DNA of 64,000 nucleotides from Nonlabens sp. (GTDB lineage: Bacteria > Bacteroidota > Bacteroidia > Flavobacteriales > Flavobacteriaceae): NCBI RefSeq assembly GCF_018401815.1, contig NZ_JAGYKG010000005.1:62001-126000 (forward strand), in the 5' to 3' direction. A program made the translations under genes and the position numbers. Under the pieces are notes generated by a model that did not search any database, had not been told where the DNA came from, and was given only the letters and a program-made list of their open reading frames with translations. Positions within the stretch are counted from its first letter, which is position 1. Every line of letters begins with the position of its first letter. Of this stretch, positions 44,404-53,847 are shown piece after piece.

Positions 44404-47400
44404 ATGAATAAATTGAACCACTTCAACTTAAAGGTATTACTAACTGCTTTTACTTTATTTTCTGCTTTTTTTATTTTCGGGCAGGTGACTATTTTTAATG
44501 CTGATTTTGAAAATAGTGCGGGAGTAAATTCATGGACCTATCAAAATAACGGGGGAAGAGATTTCCGTAGGGGGACCATTTCTTATCATCCTGGCGGTTC
44601 TGGAAGTTACCAATACTCTCGGACTTCAAGTAATTATTATGAAAATAATACCGATATCTCTGCAACTTCTCCAGTTATTAATTTATCTGGATATGATAAA
44701 ATGACCTTGTTTGTTGACATTAGTCATGATACAGAGCTAAATTATGATGGAATGAATATAGAGTTCACCAATGATGCTGGGGCTAACTGGCACTTACTAG
44801 GAAAATTTAATGGTGAAGCAACAAACTGGTACAATAGAAGTTATGATGCTTCTGCTTACGGATTAGTTTCTGTAATGGTAGGCGCATGGACTGGAGGACC
44901 TAGTGGATGGTTCAATGCATCTATTGATTTGCCGCCTCAAGCATTTGACAACCAAAGCAACATACAATTTAGAGTTAATTTTGAAAGTAATGATTCTAAC
45001 AGAGACCGTGGTGTCGCGTTTGATAATTTTAGAATTGTCGGGTTTACGCAACAGGTTAAAAATTACTTTACTTGTGGCACAGGTATATATGACAATTTAG
45101 AACTTTGGTTGAATACAGAAACACTAGCGCTAGCAGGATTGAATAATGGAGATCGAGTGAGTGAATGGGAAAATACTTCAGCATTACTTCCAGGGTCAAA
45201 TATCAGTCCAGACTGGACAAATGCTAAGGCTTCTGGAGCAGCTCGACCTACCTTTTATGATAATTCAAGCAATAACGTCAATTATAATCCCGTAGTTTCT
45301 TTTAATGGGTCCAACGCCATGTTTGGTAAGTCTGGATTTTATAGTGAAGATTTATATATCGTCTTTAACCCTACACTTACCATTTCAGCTTCACGTCCTA
45401 CAGAGGATGTGTTTTTAGGAGATGATTATGTCGCTGATGGAAGAAATCAAGATGTTACTGGGATTTCTATTAATAACACTTCCGCTAGATATGGATCCTC
45501 TCCAGATATTGTGGCTTATAATCAAGGTTCTCAAAATGATTATGGAAAAGCCATTATTCACCCAACTTTAGTCTATGATAGACCAGTGATTTTTAATGCC
45601 CGTTTAAATGCAGCAGGTAATGCAATGGACTTGTTTTTAGATGGGATAGACTTAGGTGTTAGTGTTGATCCTACGTTTACTCAAGAAGAAAATTTGAGTA
45701 CGTTTAAAAACATTTTAAATTCCAGGTATTGGTTGGGAAGATCAGAGTATTTCGGGCCTAGTTTTACAGGTGACTTTCTGGAAGTAATGTCTTTTTCCCA
45801 GCGCAAAAATGATATAGATCGCAAACGTTTAGAATCTTATCTAGCCGTAAAATATGGGATCACCTTAGGACTTTTTGAAGTTGCAGCTATAGGAATACCC
45901 CACGTCCCAGGGGAGTATTTTGATTCCAACGGAATTGCCATGTGGAACAGCACATTAGATCCAGGTTTTACGTATAATGTTACAGGCATAGGACGTGATG
46001 ATTGTTCTTTGCTGAATCAAAAACAAGCCAAAAGTGTAGACCCGTTCTCTTTTATGACTGTTGGCTTAGGGGATATTTATGTTACTAATAGTGCTAATCC
46101 AAGTACTTTTGAATCTAGTGGAGACTTTTTGATGTGGGGTAGCAGTAGTGGAGCACTTTCTGCTCTTCCAACCCCTCTAGAGGTAACTTTAGGTCCCAGT
46201 CTAGTCACAACCTTTACAGACGTGACAGAGCGTACTTGGAAATTTAAGGAGTTATCTCAAAACGCTAATGATATCCCAGAAGTGAAAATATCAATAGTAA
46301 CAGCTGGGTTAGTTTCCTTACCACCACTAGTTGGTAATGATGCTTACGTCATGATAGTTGCTGATGATGAAAATTTCACAACAGCTGTAGAAACCATCTT
46401 TCTGGAAACCATAGGATCCAATCAAGAAGCTTGGTATGATTTTGACGGTACCCGTTATGTGAAATTTGGTGTTGCTCATGAAGTTATCGCTTTTAAGGAC
46501 ATCTTATTTGATGGAACCAACGATTATGTAGCAATGGGAGACGAAGTGGAGTTTACCGGTGATTATTCGATTTCTGCCTGGGTAAAAACAAATGGGTCTA
46601 ATTCGAGTACTTCTAATAAAACTATTGTTTCTAAAAGAGCAGGAGCTAATGATGGCTATCAATTCTATTTAACAGATAGCAACCGCCTTGCAATGACCCA
46701 TAACGGGACCTCTACTATTGTTAGTAATACCGTTTTAAGTAATAATGCGTGGAGGTATGTGACTTTTACCTATAGTGGGAGTACAGCAGTGCTTTATATA
46801 GACGGAGTCCAGGATATTACACAGAACATTGCTAATACGATTCCTAACGATGCTAAGTTTTGTATTGCATCTAGATACGTGGATAAGGATAACATCATCG
46901 ATAACTTCTCAGGAAGTCTAGATGAGATTCGGATTTTTTCTAGAGCGCTTAGTCAGGATCAGATTCGTTTTATGATGAATCAAGAAATAGAGATCGACGG
47001 AACGGGAATCAAAGGTGCTGTGATTCCAGAAACAGTGAGTAGAAATGATATTTCTGGATTGAATTGGAATAATGATCTAGAAGCCTATTTTAATATGAAC
47101 ACTTATATAGGAACCCATCTTAACGATGCTTCAGGAAACGGTCATAGAGGTGGTTTGATTCAGCCTGATAATTTTAGTATCAATGAGCAAACCGCGCCAC
47201 TTCCTTACGTATCTGCTGCTGACGGAAACTGGAATAGCAGCAGTAGTTGGAGCAGTGGTAACGCGGGGTTTATACCAGGCGCTGCTAGGATCATTAATGG
47301 TGTAACGGTATCAATCGATTGGAATATCGCTATTGTCAATGAAAACATTACAGCAAATAATAGGGACTATACGCTTTTAGGACTTGAAGTAGGCGCACTA

Positions 47401-49059
47401 GGAACCCTTTCTATGGAAGGCGATAGAGGTCTTACGGTAACGCACAACTTAAAATTAGACGGCACCCTAGATCTTCAAGGAGAATCTCAATTGGTGCAGT
47501 CAACAAATAGTGATTTGATCACCTCGACAACAGGAAAAATAGAAATTGATCAACAAGGAACTTCTGATTTGTTCAACTATAATTACTGGAGTTCGCCAGT
47601 AAGTAGTATTACAAATGGTACGAATAATAATGGTTTTACCATTTCAGGAGTTTTTAAAGATGGAACACTAGTAGCAACACCTAGAGACTTGATATTTACT
47701 TCCTCTTCCGTAAGAGACGGTGCTCCAGGGACAGCTAGCACACCTGCAACTATTTCAGGAAGGTGGTTGTATACCTATGGAAATACGACTAGTAACACTT
47801 ATGCCAACTGGGAATATGCAGGACCTAACAGCAGTCAACTTACAGGAGAAGGCTGGACGATGAAAGGAACAGGAGCTGCAGGAGCCACACAAAATTACAT
47901 TTTTGTAGGGAAGCCTAACAACGGAGATATCAATCTAGCCATTGATAATGGTAATGATTATTTGGTCGGTAACCCTTATCCAAGTGCGCTAGATGCTCAC
48001 GAGTTTATCTCAGATAATCCAGATACTGATGGAACTGTTTACTTTTGGGAACACTGGGGAGGAAACACTCATATATTAAGAGACTATCAAGGTGGATATG
48101 CCACTTATAATTATTCTGGTGGATTAGGGAGTGCTACTTTTGGGACTTCAAATCCTGACGTCAATCAAGGAGGTGTAGCCACCAAGCGACCAGAACAATT
48201 TATCCCAGTGGGGCAAGGTTTCTTTGTTACAGGAATCAATGATGGAGGGAGCATTAGATTTAGAAACGATCAGCGTCAGTTTAGAAAAGAGTCTGATGGG
48301 CAAAGCTTATTTGTAGCTGCTCCAGGAAGCTCCCCTATTTCAAGTATAGGAGGAATCAATACGGTCAGTGACTCTCGTTCTAAAATACGATTGGGATTTG
48401 ATTCTTCTAATCTGATTCACAGACAGTTGTTGTTGACTATAGATAGCAACGCGACAATAGGTTTTGATAGAGGTTACGACGGCAGAATGTTGGAGGAGCA
48501 ACTGGATGATATGGCTTGGTCACTTCCTAATGAAAAACTACTGATTCAAGGAGTGCCTGTCATGGATGCTACTACAGAACTGCCTTTAGTTATAAAAATA
48601 AATAACAACAGTAGTTTTAGTATCAAGATAGATGACTTACGGAATGTAGCTGCTGCTCAAGAAATCTTTGTCAAGGATGCTTTATTAAATACCTATGTCA
48701 ATATAATGAATGGCACTTATGCCAGCCCACAACTGCTTGCGGGAACTTACGAGGACCGCTTCTTTATTACTTTTTCAGATCCATCTACTCTGAGCAATGA
48801 TAGTTTAGAATTAAGCGCTTCTGATATCATAGTTTTTACACCTGAAAATATAGAAGAGCTACATATTAAAAAATCTATAGAACTAGAGATAGAAGAACTT
48901 AGTATCATCAATATGTTAGGACAACAGTTGAAGGTATGGCATGTAGCCGATCAGAATGGAATTATTAGAGTTGATATTTCTTCTTTAGCAAAGGGTAACT
49001 ACATTGTAAAGATGAATACTAATTACGGTAGTCAAACTAGAAAAGTAATCATTAAGTAA
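44404..49059 (+). CDS. Large T9SS-secreted surface protein (LamG and type A sorting domains)
   Basis: From the ATG at 44404 the protein has 1,551 residues: signal peptide (1-27, ending FFIFGQ), a MAM/jelly-roll-like region (about 30-215), a DUF8202-type region (about 225-500, with WLNTETLALAGLNNGDRVSEW and ending LESYLAVKYGITLG), a laminin-G/concanavalin domain (about 698-860, DGTNDYVAMGDEVEFTGDYS), a further beta-rich region with WNSSSSWSSG-type adhesin strands, and a type A T9SS sorting domain (about 1477-1551, LSIINMLGQQLKVW, LAKGNYIVKM). It is exported to the cell surface or medium, probably adhesive or carbohydrate-binding. No enzymatic domain was seen. Confidence 0.92.
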   Translation: MNKLNHFNLKVLLTAFTLFSAFFIFGQVTIFNADFENSAGVNSWTYQNNGGRDFRRGTISYHPGGSGSYQYSRTSSNYYENNTDISATSPVINLSGYDKMTLFVDISHDTELNYDGMNIEFTNDAGANWHLLGKFNGEATNWYNRSYDASAYGLVSVMVGAWTGGPSGWFNASIDLPPQAFDNQSNIQFRVNFESNDSNRDRGVAFDNFRIVGFTQQVKNYFTCGTGIYDNLELWLNTETLALAGLNNGDRVSEWENTSALLPGSNISPDWTNAKASGAARPTFYDNSSNNVNYNPVVSFNGSNAMFGKSGFYSEDLYIVFNPTLTISASRPTEDVFLGDDYVADGRNQDVTGISINNTSARYGSSPDIVAYNQGSQNDYGKAIIHPTLVYDRPVIFNARLNAAGNAMDLFLDGIDLGVSVDPTFTQEENLSTFKNILNSRYWLGRSEYFGPSFTGDFLEVMSFSQRKNDIDRKRLESYLAVKYGITLGLFEVAAIGIPHVPGEYFDSNGIAMWNSTLDPGFTYNVTGIGRDDCSLLNQKQAKSVDPFSFMTVGLGDIYVTNSANPSTFESSGDFLMWGSSSGALSALPTPLEVTLGPSLVTTFTDVTERTWKFKELSQNANDIPEVKISIVTAGLVSLPPLVGNDAYVMIVADDENFTTAVETIFLETIGSNQEAWYDFDGTRYVKFGVAHEVIAFKDILFDGTNDYVAMGDEVEFTGDYSISAWVKTNGSNSSTSNKTIVSKRAGANDGYQFYLTDSNRLAMTHNGTSTIVSNTVLSNNAWRYVTFTYSGSTAVLYIDGVQDITQNIANTIPNDAKFCIASRYVDKDNIIDNFSGSLDEIRIFSRALSQDQIRFMMNQEIEIDGTGIKGAVIPETVSRNDISGLNWNNDLEAYFNMNTYIGTHLNDASGNGHRGGLIQPDNFSINEQTAPLPYVSAADGNWNSSSSWSSGNAGFIPGAARIINGVTVSIDWNIAIVNENITANNRDYTLLGLEVGALGTLSMEGDRGLTVTHNLKLDGTLDLQGESQLVQSTNSDLITSTTGKIEIDQQGTSDLFNYNYWSSPVSSITNGTNNNGFTISGVFKDGTLVATPRDLIFTSSSVRDGAPGTASTPATISGRWLYTYGNTTSNTYANWEYAGPNSSQLTGEGWTMKGTGAAGATQNYIFVGKPNNGDINLAIDNGNDYLVGNPYPSALDAHEFISDNPDTDGTVYFWEHWGGNTHILRDYQGGYATYNYSGGLGSATFGTSNPDVNQGGVATKRPEQFIPVGQGFFVTGINDGGSIRFRNDQRQFRKESDGQSLFVAAPGSSPISSIGGINTVSDSRSKIRLGFDSSNLIHRQLLLTIDSNATIGFDRGYDGRMLEEQLDDMAWSLPNEKLLIQGVPVMDATTELPLVIKINNNSSFSIKIDDLRNVAAAQEIFVKDALLNTYVNIMNGTYASPQLLAGTYEDRFFITFSDPSTLSNDSLELSASDIIVFTPENIEELHIKKSIELEIEELSIINMLGQQLKVWHVADQNGIIRVDISSLAKGNYIVKMNTNYGSQTRKVIIK

Positions 49060-49080
49060 AAAGGGATGTACCTAAAATTA

Positions 49081-49118
49081 AAACAGCCTGTTTATCTTAG
49101 TAAACAGGCTGTTTTTTT
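49081..49118 (+). terminator. Terminator after the T9SS cargo gene
   Basis: A perfect 14-bp stem, AAACAGCCTGTTTA (49081-49094) with TAAACAGGCTGTTT (49101-49114), followed by T7. Confidence 0.9.
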
Positions 49119-49237
49119 ATCTTATTTTTTTGTTTTCCTATCTTCTAAAACACCATTATTAATAAGGTTCTTAAGAATATTTTGATAGAATTATGGAGCA
49201 CTCCAACAATGATAAAGTGTAGTTTTTGGTCGGCTAT

Positions 49238-50119
49238 TTAATGGGCTCTATTTTTATTAAAAAACACATATTTTGTTAGTTGAAACAAAGCAAAAGCAAG
49301 TATTCCTACCACCAGACCTGTGATTAACTCGCCTACAATAAAAGGAAGAGAGGATAGAAGTTCCTCTATAAAATGCAGGTTGTGCACAAAGATTCCACCA
49401 GCCACTAGTAAAAGTGCGACGGTTCCTATTATAGATAAACTTTTAATGATCCAAGGCAATGCATGCACTAAGATAGTGCCAATAGTCTTTGATATGCTTT
49501 TCTCGTTATCGCTCCATTTAACTAATTTCCATCCTAAATCATCTATTCTTACAATAAGAGCCACAATTCCATAAACTCCTACAGTAGCAATAATTGCAAC
49601 TACGGTTACTACTAATATTTGCATAAGTAAAGGTTCGTTAATGACAGATCCCAAGGCGATAATTACAATTTCTACAGATAAAATAAAATCAGTTACAACA
49701 GCTGATTTTATCTTATCTTTTTCTATGGTGAGAATTTGGCTCTCCGATAATTCTGTGCTTTTTACTTCTATTTTTGGTTCATCGTGTGGAACCAGCCATT
49801 CATAAATTTTTTCAGCGCCTTCAAATGCGAGGTAAATACCCCCTAAAAGTAAAATAATCGTTATCGCCCAAGGTAAAAAAGCACTTAATAGAAAAGCTAT
49901 AGGTAAAATGATTAGTTTATTTAAAAAAGAACCTTTAGTAATAGCCCACAAAACAGGTAGTTCTCTAGACGAAACAAAGCCAGAGGCTTTTTCAGCATTT
50001 ACGGCAAGATCATCACCTAAGATACCTGCTGTTTTTTTGGTAGCAATCTTACTCATTGAAGCCATATCATCCATAAGTACAGCTATATCATCTAGTAAAG
50101 CAAAAAATCCTGACGCCAT
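49238..50119 (-). CDS. DUF808 family membrane protein
   Basis: A 293-residue membrane protein of the DUF808 (YedI-like) family: ASGFFALLDDIAVLMDDMASMSKIATKKTAGILGDDLAVNAEKASG at the N-terminus (first 48 residues, inspected) and five or so hydrophobic helices (about 70-105, 145-195, 215-245 and 260-285). Function unknown. Single gene, convergent with the T9SS cargo gene. Confidence 0.9.
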   Translation of the reverse strand: MASGFFALLDDIAVLMDDMASMSKIATKKTAGILGDDLAVNAEKASGFVSSRELPVLWAITKGSFLNKLIILPIAFLLSAFLPWAITIILLLGGIYLAFEGAEKIYEWLVPHDEPKIEVKSTELSESQILTIEKDKIKSAVVTDFILSVEIVIIALGSVINEPLLMQILVVTVVAIIATVGVYGIVALIVRIDDLGWKLVKWSDNEKSISKTIGTILVHALPWIIKSLSIIGTVALLLVAGGIFVHNLHFIEELLSSLPFIVGELITGLVVGILAFALFQLTKYVFFNKNRAH

Positions 50120-50366
50120 TAAGTGTTTTTATTAGTGTATATTTTTGAATACCTCCTATGAGAGCTATCATACTTCTAACTCTTTTCAGATTAAAATTGA
50201 CTTCTTCATTTTAAGTTTTGAAAGGATATCAACTTGTATTTCTAGATGACAAATTTAAATTATTTACATCAGTAGAGCAACCTCAACCTGGATTCTCGAG
50301 AATAATATTCAATGTATGACATTACGTTGCTAGGGATGATGTGCTAACAGGTAACAACTAAATCAA

Positions 50367-50397
50367 AATAAAGCCCAATCATATGTTGGGCTTTATT
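50367..50397 (-). terminator. Terminator after lysA
   Basis: AATAAAGCCCAA (50367-50378) and TTGGGCTTTATT (50386-50397), a perfect 12-bp stem just beyond the lysA stop. Confidence 0.8.
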
Positions 50398-50422
50398 ATA
50401 AAGGGTAGAAGAGTGGGGTTTC

Positions 50423-51646
50423 CTATACCACTATTAATTCGTCTAATTGAATATCACATTGCCCTTTTAATATGTCCTCCATGGTTTCCCGTTCTCTTAT
50501 CAAGTGGGATTTACCATTGTACCAAAGCACTTCAGCAGGACGGTAACGAGAGTTGTAATTACTTGCCATAGAAAAACAGTATGCCCCGGCATTAGAGAAG
50601 GAAAGAATATCACCTTCTGTAATTTCTGAGATTTGACGGTTATTGGCAAAGGTGTCGGTCTCACAAATGTATCCCACAACACTATAAAACCTATTTTTAC
50701 CTTCTGGGTTTGATATATTTTTAATTCCGTGATAAGAGCCGTATAACATAGGACGTATCAAGTGATTAAAACCAGAATCTATTCCTGCAAATACTGTAGA
50801 AGTAGTCTGTTTTACTACATTTACTTGTGCAAGAAAATGTCCCGCCTCACTCACTAAAAATTTTCCAGGTTCAAAAGCCATGGTGATATCACGACCGTAG
50901 GAGATACAAAAATTATTGAATCGCTCACTTAACTGCTCGCCTAAATCTTCAATGTCTGTAGAGACATCACCTTCCTTATAGGGAACTTTAAATCCACTAC
51001 CGAAATCAATAAATTCCAAAGCCTTAAACTTTGCAGCGGTTTCAAAAAGAATCTCGGTAGCATAAAGAAAAACACCTATATCTAGAATATCACTACCAGT
51101 GTGCATATGAACACCGTTTACCGTCATTCCCGTGTTCTCTACAATACGCAAGATATGAGGAATTTGATGTATGGAGATACCAAATTTACTATCAATATGT
51201 CCCACAGAAATATTTGCATTACCACCAGCCATTACATGAGGATTGATTCTTACACAAACCGGAGTTTTTGGATGCTTAGAACCAAATTGTTCTAAAATTG
51301 AGAGGTTGTCAATATTGATTTGCACACCTTTTTTGGCCACCAGTTCTATTTCTTCAAGAGAAACACCATTAGGAGTAAAGATTATTTTCTTAGGATCAAC
51401 ACCAGCAGCAAGACCTAACTCGACTTCTTGCAAACTCACGGTATCCAATCCAGCACCTAACTGTTTAAAAAGTTTCAAGATAGAGATGTTAGAAAGTGCT
51501 TTAACTGCGTAGTGAATTCTTAAGTTTTTTGCTTTCGCGAAAGCGGCAACTAAACGTTCATACTGCGCTACAATGACCTCTGCATCATATACATAGACAG
51601 GACTACCGAAGTCCCTAGCTATGTTTAATAAATCTTGATTATTCAT
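50423..51646 (-). CDS. lysA: Diaminopimelate decarboxylase
   Basis: This 407-residue PLP enzyme decarboxylates meso-diaminopimelate to lysine. Seen: the PLP-lysine in IHYAVKALSN (near residue 49), HTGSDILD, the GSGFKV glycine loop, the FEPGKFLV block, and the active-site cysteine in GYICETDTFANNRQ. Length is usual. A palindrome copy encodes AFAKA in VAAFAKAKNLR upstream of the PLP lysine. Together with dapB it covers the lysine branch of this window. Confidence 0.96.
   Translation of the reverse strand: MNNQDLLNIARDFGSPVYVYDAEVIVAQYERLVAAFAKAKNLRIHYAVKALSNISILKLFKQLGAGLDTVSLQEVELGLAAGVDPKKIIFTPNGVSLEEIELVAKKGVQINIDNLSILEQFGSKHPKTPVCVRINPHVMAGGNANISVGHIDSKFGISIHQIPHILRIVENTGMTVNGVHMHTGSDILDIGVFLYATEILFETAAKFKALEFIDFGSGFKVPYKEGDVSTDIEDLGEQLSERFNNFCISYGRDITMAFEPGKFLVSEAGHFLAQVNVVKQTTSTVFAGIDSGFNHLIRPMLYGSYHGIKNISNPEGKNRFYSVVGYICETDTFANNRQISEITEGDILSFSNAGAYCFSMASNYNSRYRPAEVLWYNGKSHLIRERETMEDILKGQCDIQLDELIVV
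51531..51545. repeat. Palindromic repeat copy 11 (inside lysA)
   Basis: GCTTTCGCGAAAGCG (14-bp palindromic core plus one base), encoding AFAKA. Confidence 0.93.
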
Positions 51647-51663
51647 AAAAAAAATTAAGCCTA

Positions 51664-51671
51664 CAAAAGTA
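51664..51671 (-). promoter_or_regulatory. -7 box for lysA
   Basis: TACTTTTG on the minus strand, 17 bases before the lysA ATG. Confidence 0.6.
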
Positions 51672-51807
51672 ATAGAGTGGTAGAATTAAACGTGAATAAT
51701 ATCATAAAATTTAATGGTGAGGTGAAAGTCGTAAAAGCCTCGTTACTCCAAACAAAAAATAAGCATTCTTTTAGATAGAATAATTTCAAATTCAAAGCTC
51801 ACTTTCT

Positions 51808-51815
51808 TACTTTTG
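51808..51815 (+). promoter_or_regulatory. -7 box for sucC
   Basis: TACTTTTG, 31 bases before the sucC ATG; it is divergent from the lysA promoter. Confidence 0.6.
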
Positions 51816-51846
51816 CTGGACTTAAATGGAATCTTAAAGAACAATT

Positions 51847-53043
51847 ATGAATCTTCACGAATATCAAGGTAAAGAAATACTCGCCAGTTACGGTGTTACC
51901 ATACAAAGGGGTAAAGTTGCAACAACTTCAGAGGAGGCAGTAGCCGCTGCACAAGCACTTACTGAAGAAACTGGAACCGGCTGGCACGTCATTAAAGCAC
52001 AGGTGCACGCAGGTGGTCGTGGTAAAGGAGGTGGTGTGAAACTTGCAAAAAACCTTGATCAAGTAAAAGAAATTTCTAAGCAGATTATAGGAATGGACCT
52101 AGTGACGCCTCAAACGACTGCTCAAGGGAAACGAGTACACCAAATTCTTGTGGCTGAAGATGTATACGAACCTGGTGAGGCAGAAATAGAAGAGTTCTAT
52201 ATGTCTGTTCTTTTAGATCGAGCTCAAGGAAAAAATATGATCATATATTCTACAGAAGGTGGAATGGACATAGAAACGGTGGCTGAAGAAACACCACACT
52301 TGATTTTTACAGAAACCATACATCCTGCTCATGGTCTTCAAGCTTTTCAAGCCAGACGTATAGCTTTCAATTTAGGATTAAGCGGTAAAGCTTTTAAAGA
52401 AATGACCAAGTTTGTCGATGCTTTATACAACGCTTATATTGGATCTGACGCTGCTTTATTTGAAATCAATCCAGTTCTTAAAGCTTCAAACAACACCATC
52501 ATTGCAGTGGACTGTAAGATCACCCTTGATGAAAATGCATTATATCGTCATAAAGATCTGGAGGCATGGAGAGATATAAGAGAGGAAAACCCAACAGAAG
52601 TGGAAGCAAGAGCTGTAGGATTGAACTACGTAGCTCTTGATGGAAACGTTGGTTGTATGGTTAATGGTGCAGGCCTTGCCATGGCAACGATGGACCTGAT
52701 CAAACAAGCAGGAGGTGAACCCGCAAACTTTTTAGATGTAGGTGGTACTGCAGATGCTAAACGGGTGGAAGAGGCTTTCCGCATCATTCTAAAAGATGAT
52801 AAAGTAGAAGCTATTCTGGTTAATATATTTGGTGGTATCGTAAGATGTGACCGTGTAGCGCAAGGTATAGTAGATGCTTATAAAAATATGGGCGATGCTA
52901 TAAAAGTGCCTATTATTGTAAGACTTCAAGGTACAAATGCCGAAATCGCCAAGGATCTCATCGATAGCTCTGGACTAGACGTTCAAAGTGCTATAGAATT
53001 CCAAGAAGCAGCTGATAAAGTACAAGCGGTGTTAAATAAGTAA
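51847..53043 (+). CDS. sucC: Succinyl-CoA ligase, ADP-forming, beta subunit
   Basis: This 398-residue ATP-grasp subunit converts succinyl-CoA to succinate with ATP/GTP formation in the TCA cycle. Seen: N-terminal MNLHEYQGKEILASYGV, the ATP-grasp GGRGKGGGVKLAK, EINPV, GNVGCMVNGAGLAMATMD, DVGGTADAKRVEEAF and NIFGGIVRCDRVAQGIV. The alpha subunit gene (sucD) is not next to it, which is common in this group. Confidence 0.98.
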   Translation: MNLHEYQGKEILASYGVTIQRGKVATTSEEAVAAAQALTEETGTGWHVIKAQVHAGGRGKGGGVKLAKNLDQVKEISKQIIGMDLVTPQTTAQGKRVHQILVAEDVYEPGEAEIEEFYMSVLLDRAQGKNMIIYSTEGGMDIETVAEETPHLIFTETIHPAHGLQAFQARRIAFNLGLSGKAFKEMTKFVDALYNAYIGSDAALFEINPVLKASNNTIIAVDCKITLDENALYRHKDLEAWRDIREENPTEVEARAVGLNYVALDGNVGCMVNGAGLAMATMDLIKQAGGEPANFLDVGGTADAKRVEEAFRIILKDDKVEAILVNIFGGIVRCDRVAQGIVDAYKNMGDAIKVPIIVRLQGTNAEIAKDLIDSSGLDVQSAIEFQEAADKVQAVLNK

Positions 53044-53064
53044 AACCTAACAAATTTTTACGTT

Positions 53065-53102
53065 AAAAGCTCCCTTAAAGCACTGCTTTAAGGGGGCTTT
53101 TT
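53065..53102 (+). terminator. Terminator after sucC
   Basis: AAAGCTCCCTTAAAGCA pairs with TGCTTTAAGGGGGCTTT (one bulge) followed by TT. Confidence 0.8.
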
Positions 53103-53135
53103 AGTTTAGATAGTTTTTTAAAAAAAGAGCAGGTG

Positions 53136-53240
53136 CTATATTCCAACCGGTCGGCCTACTTTTTTATAGTTCAAAACTTTTATTGTCATCTTACTATTTA
53201 TAAAAGCAGCAAGTATTCCGGCTACAATGAAAAATAGCAT
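53136..53240 (-). CDS. Possible 34-residue membrane peptide B
   Basis: Starts ATG (complement of 53238-53240) and gives MLFFIVAGILAAFINSKMTI then a basic tail, so one N-terminal helix. It follows peptide A by 22 bases on the same strand and is exactly the same length. No known family. Confidence 0.35.
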   Translation of the reverse strand: MLFFIVAGILAAFINSKMTIKVLNYKKVGRPVGI

Positions 53241-53262
53241 GACTTTTAATTAGCCCACTATC

Positions 53263-53367
53263 TTACAATTGTTCTAATGTAACATTAGTAGCACTTAAAT
53301 AAAATAAAGCTGCAAGAAAAATATAAAAAAAAAGAATTTCAGCCAACTTGATAGGGATGTTTTTCAT
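53263..53367 (-). CDS. Possible 34-residue membrane peptide A
   Basis: Starts ATG (complement of 53365-53367) and gives MKNIPIKLAEILFFYIFLAA and a short polar end, so one membrane helix. No known family; could be a small membrane-acting peptide or the remains of a larger gene. Confidence 0.38.
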   Translation of the reverse strand: MKNIPIKLAEILFFYIFLAALFYLSATNVTLEQL

Positions 53368-53454
53368 TAGTTGTTATTTGTTGTGGTGCATCAAGACGTC
53401 TTATTAGGTTGTAAACGAGTCAACATCTGTGATAAGTAATAACACAGGGGAGCT

Positions 53455-53769
53455 TTAATCTTTATCTTCTTCTTCTTCAGCTTTCTTTAGGTCCTCCACC
53501 GTAATTTCAGGAAGTGCTTCTGGATCGTCCATTTCCTTTTCAGAATAATCGTCTTCATCAAATGATTCCATTTGCATGGAAAGACGCTTGGATATCTTTA
53601 CAAGGTACTTGGTATCCTGCGTAATGACTTCTACAGCTTCTATAGTTTCATACTTATGATTTTTAAAAGTAATCACATCATCATCACCATATCCATCAGG
53701 ATATTTTTCTACCAGCATAGCCAATACCTCAGGTGTAAGTTTTTTATAATCAACAATAACATTTTTCAT
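53455..53769 (-). CDS. Conserved hypothetical acidic protein
   Basis: A 104-residue protein from the ATG at 53769, beginning MKNVIVDYKKLTPEVLAMLV and containing EKYPDGYGDDDVITFKNHKYETIEAVEV (about 22-49), with an acidic C-terminus (EDDYSEKEMDDPEALP and EEEEDKD). Similar small proteins are common in flavobacteria without a known role. The ATG at 53820 would add 17 residues that do not fit the usual start. Confidence 0.75.
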   Translation of the reverse strand: MKNVIVDYKKLTPEVLAMLVEKYPDGYGDDDVITFKNHKYETIEAVEVITQDTKYLVKISKRLSMQMESFDEDDYSEKEMDDPEALPEITVEDLKKAEEEEDKD

Positions 53770-53847
53770 ATCAAGTCCTTTTAGGAAATACCAAAATATA
53801 GCATTTTTAACAACTCGCAAAACAATATTTTGAAGTAATTTAAATTT

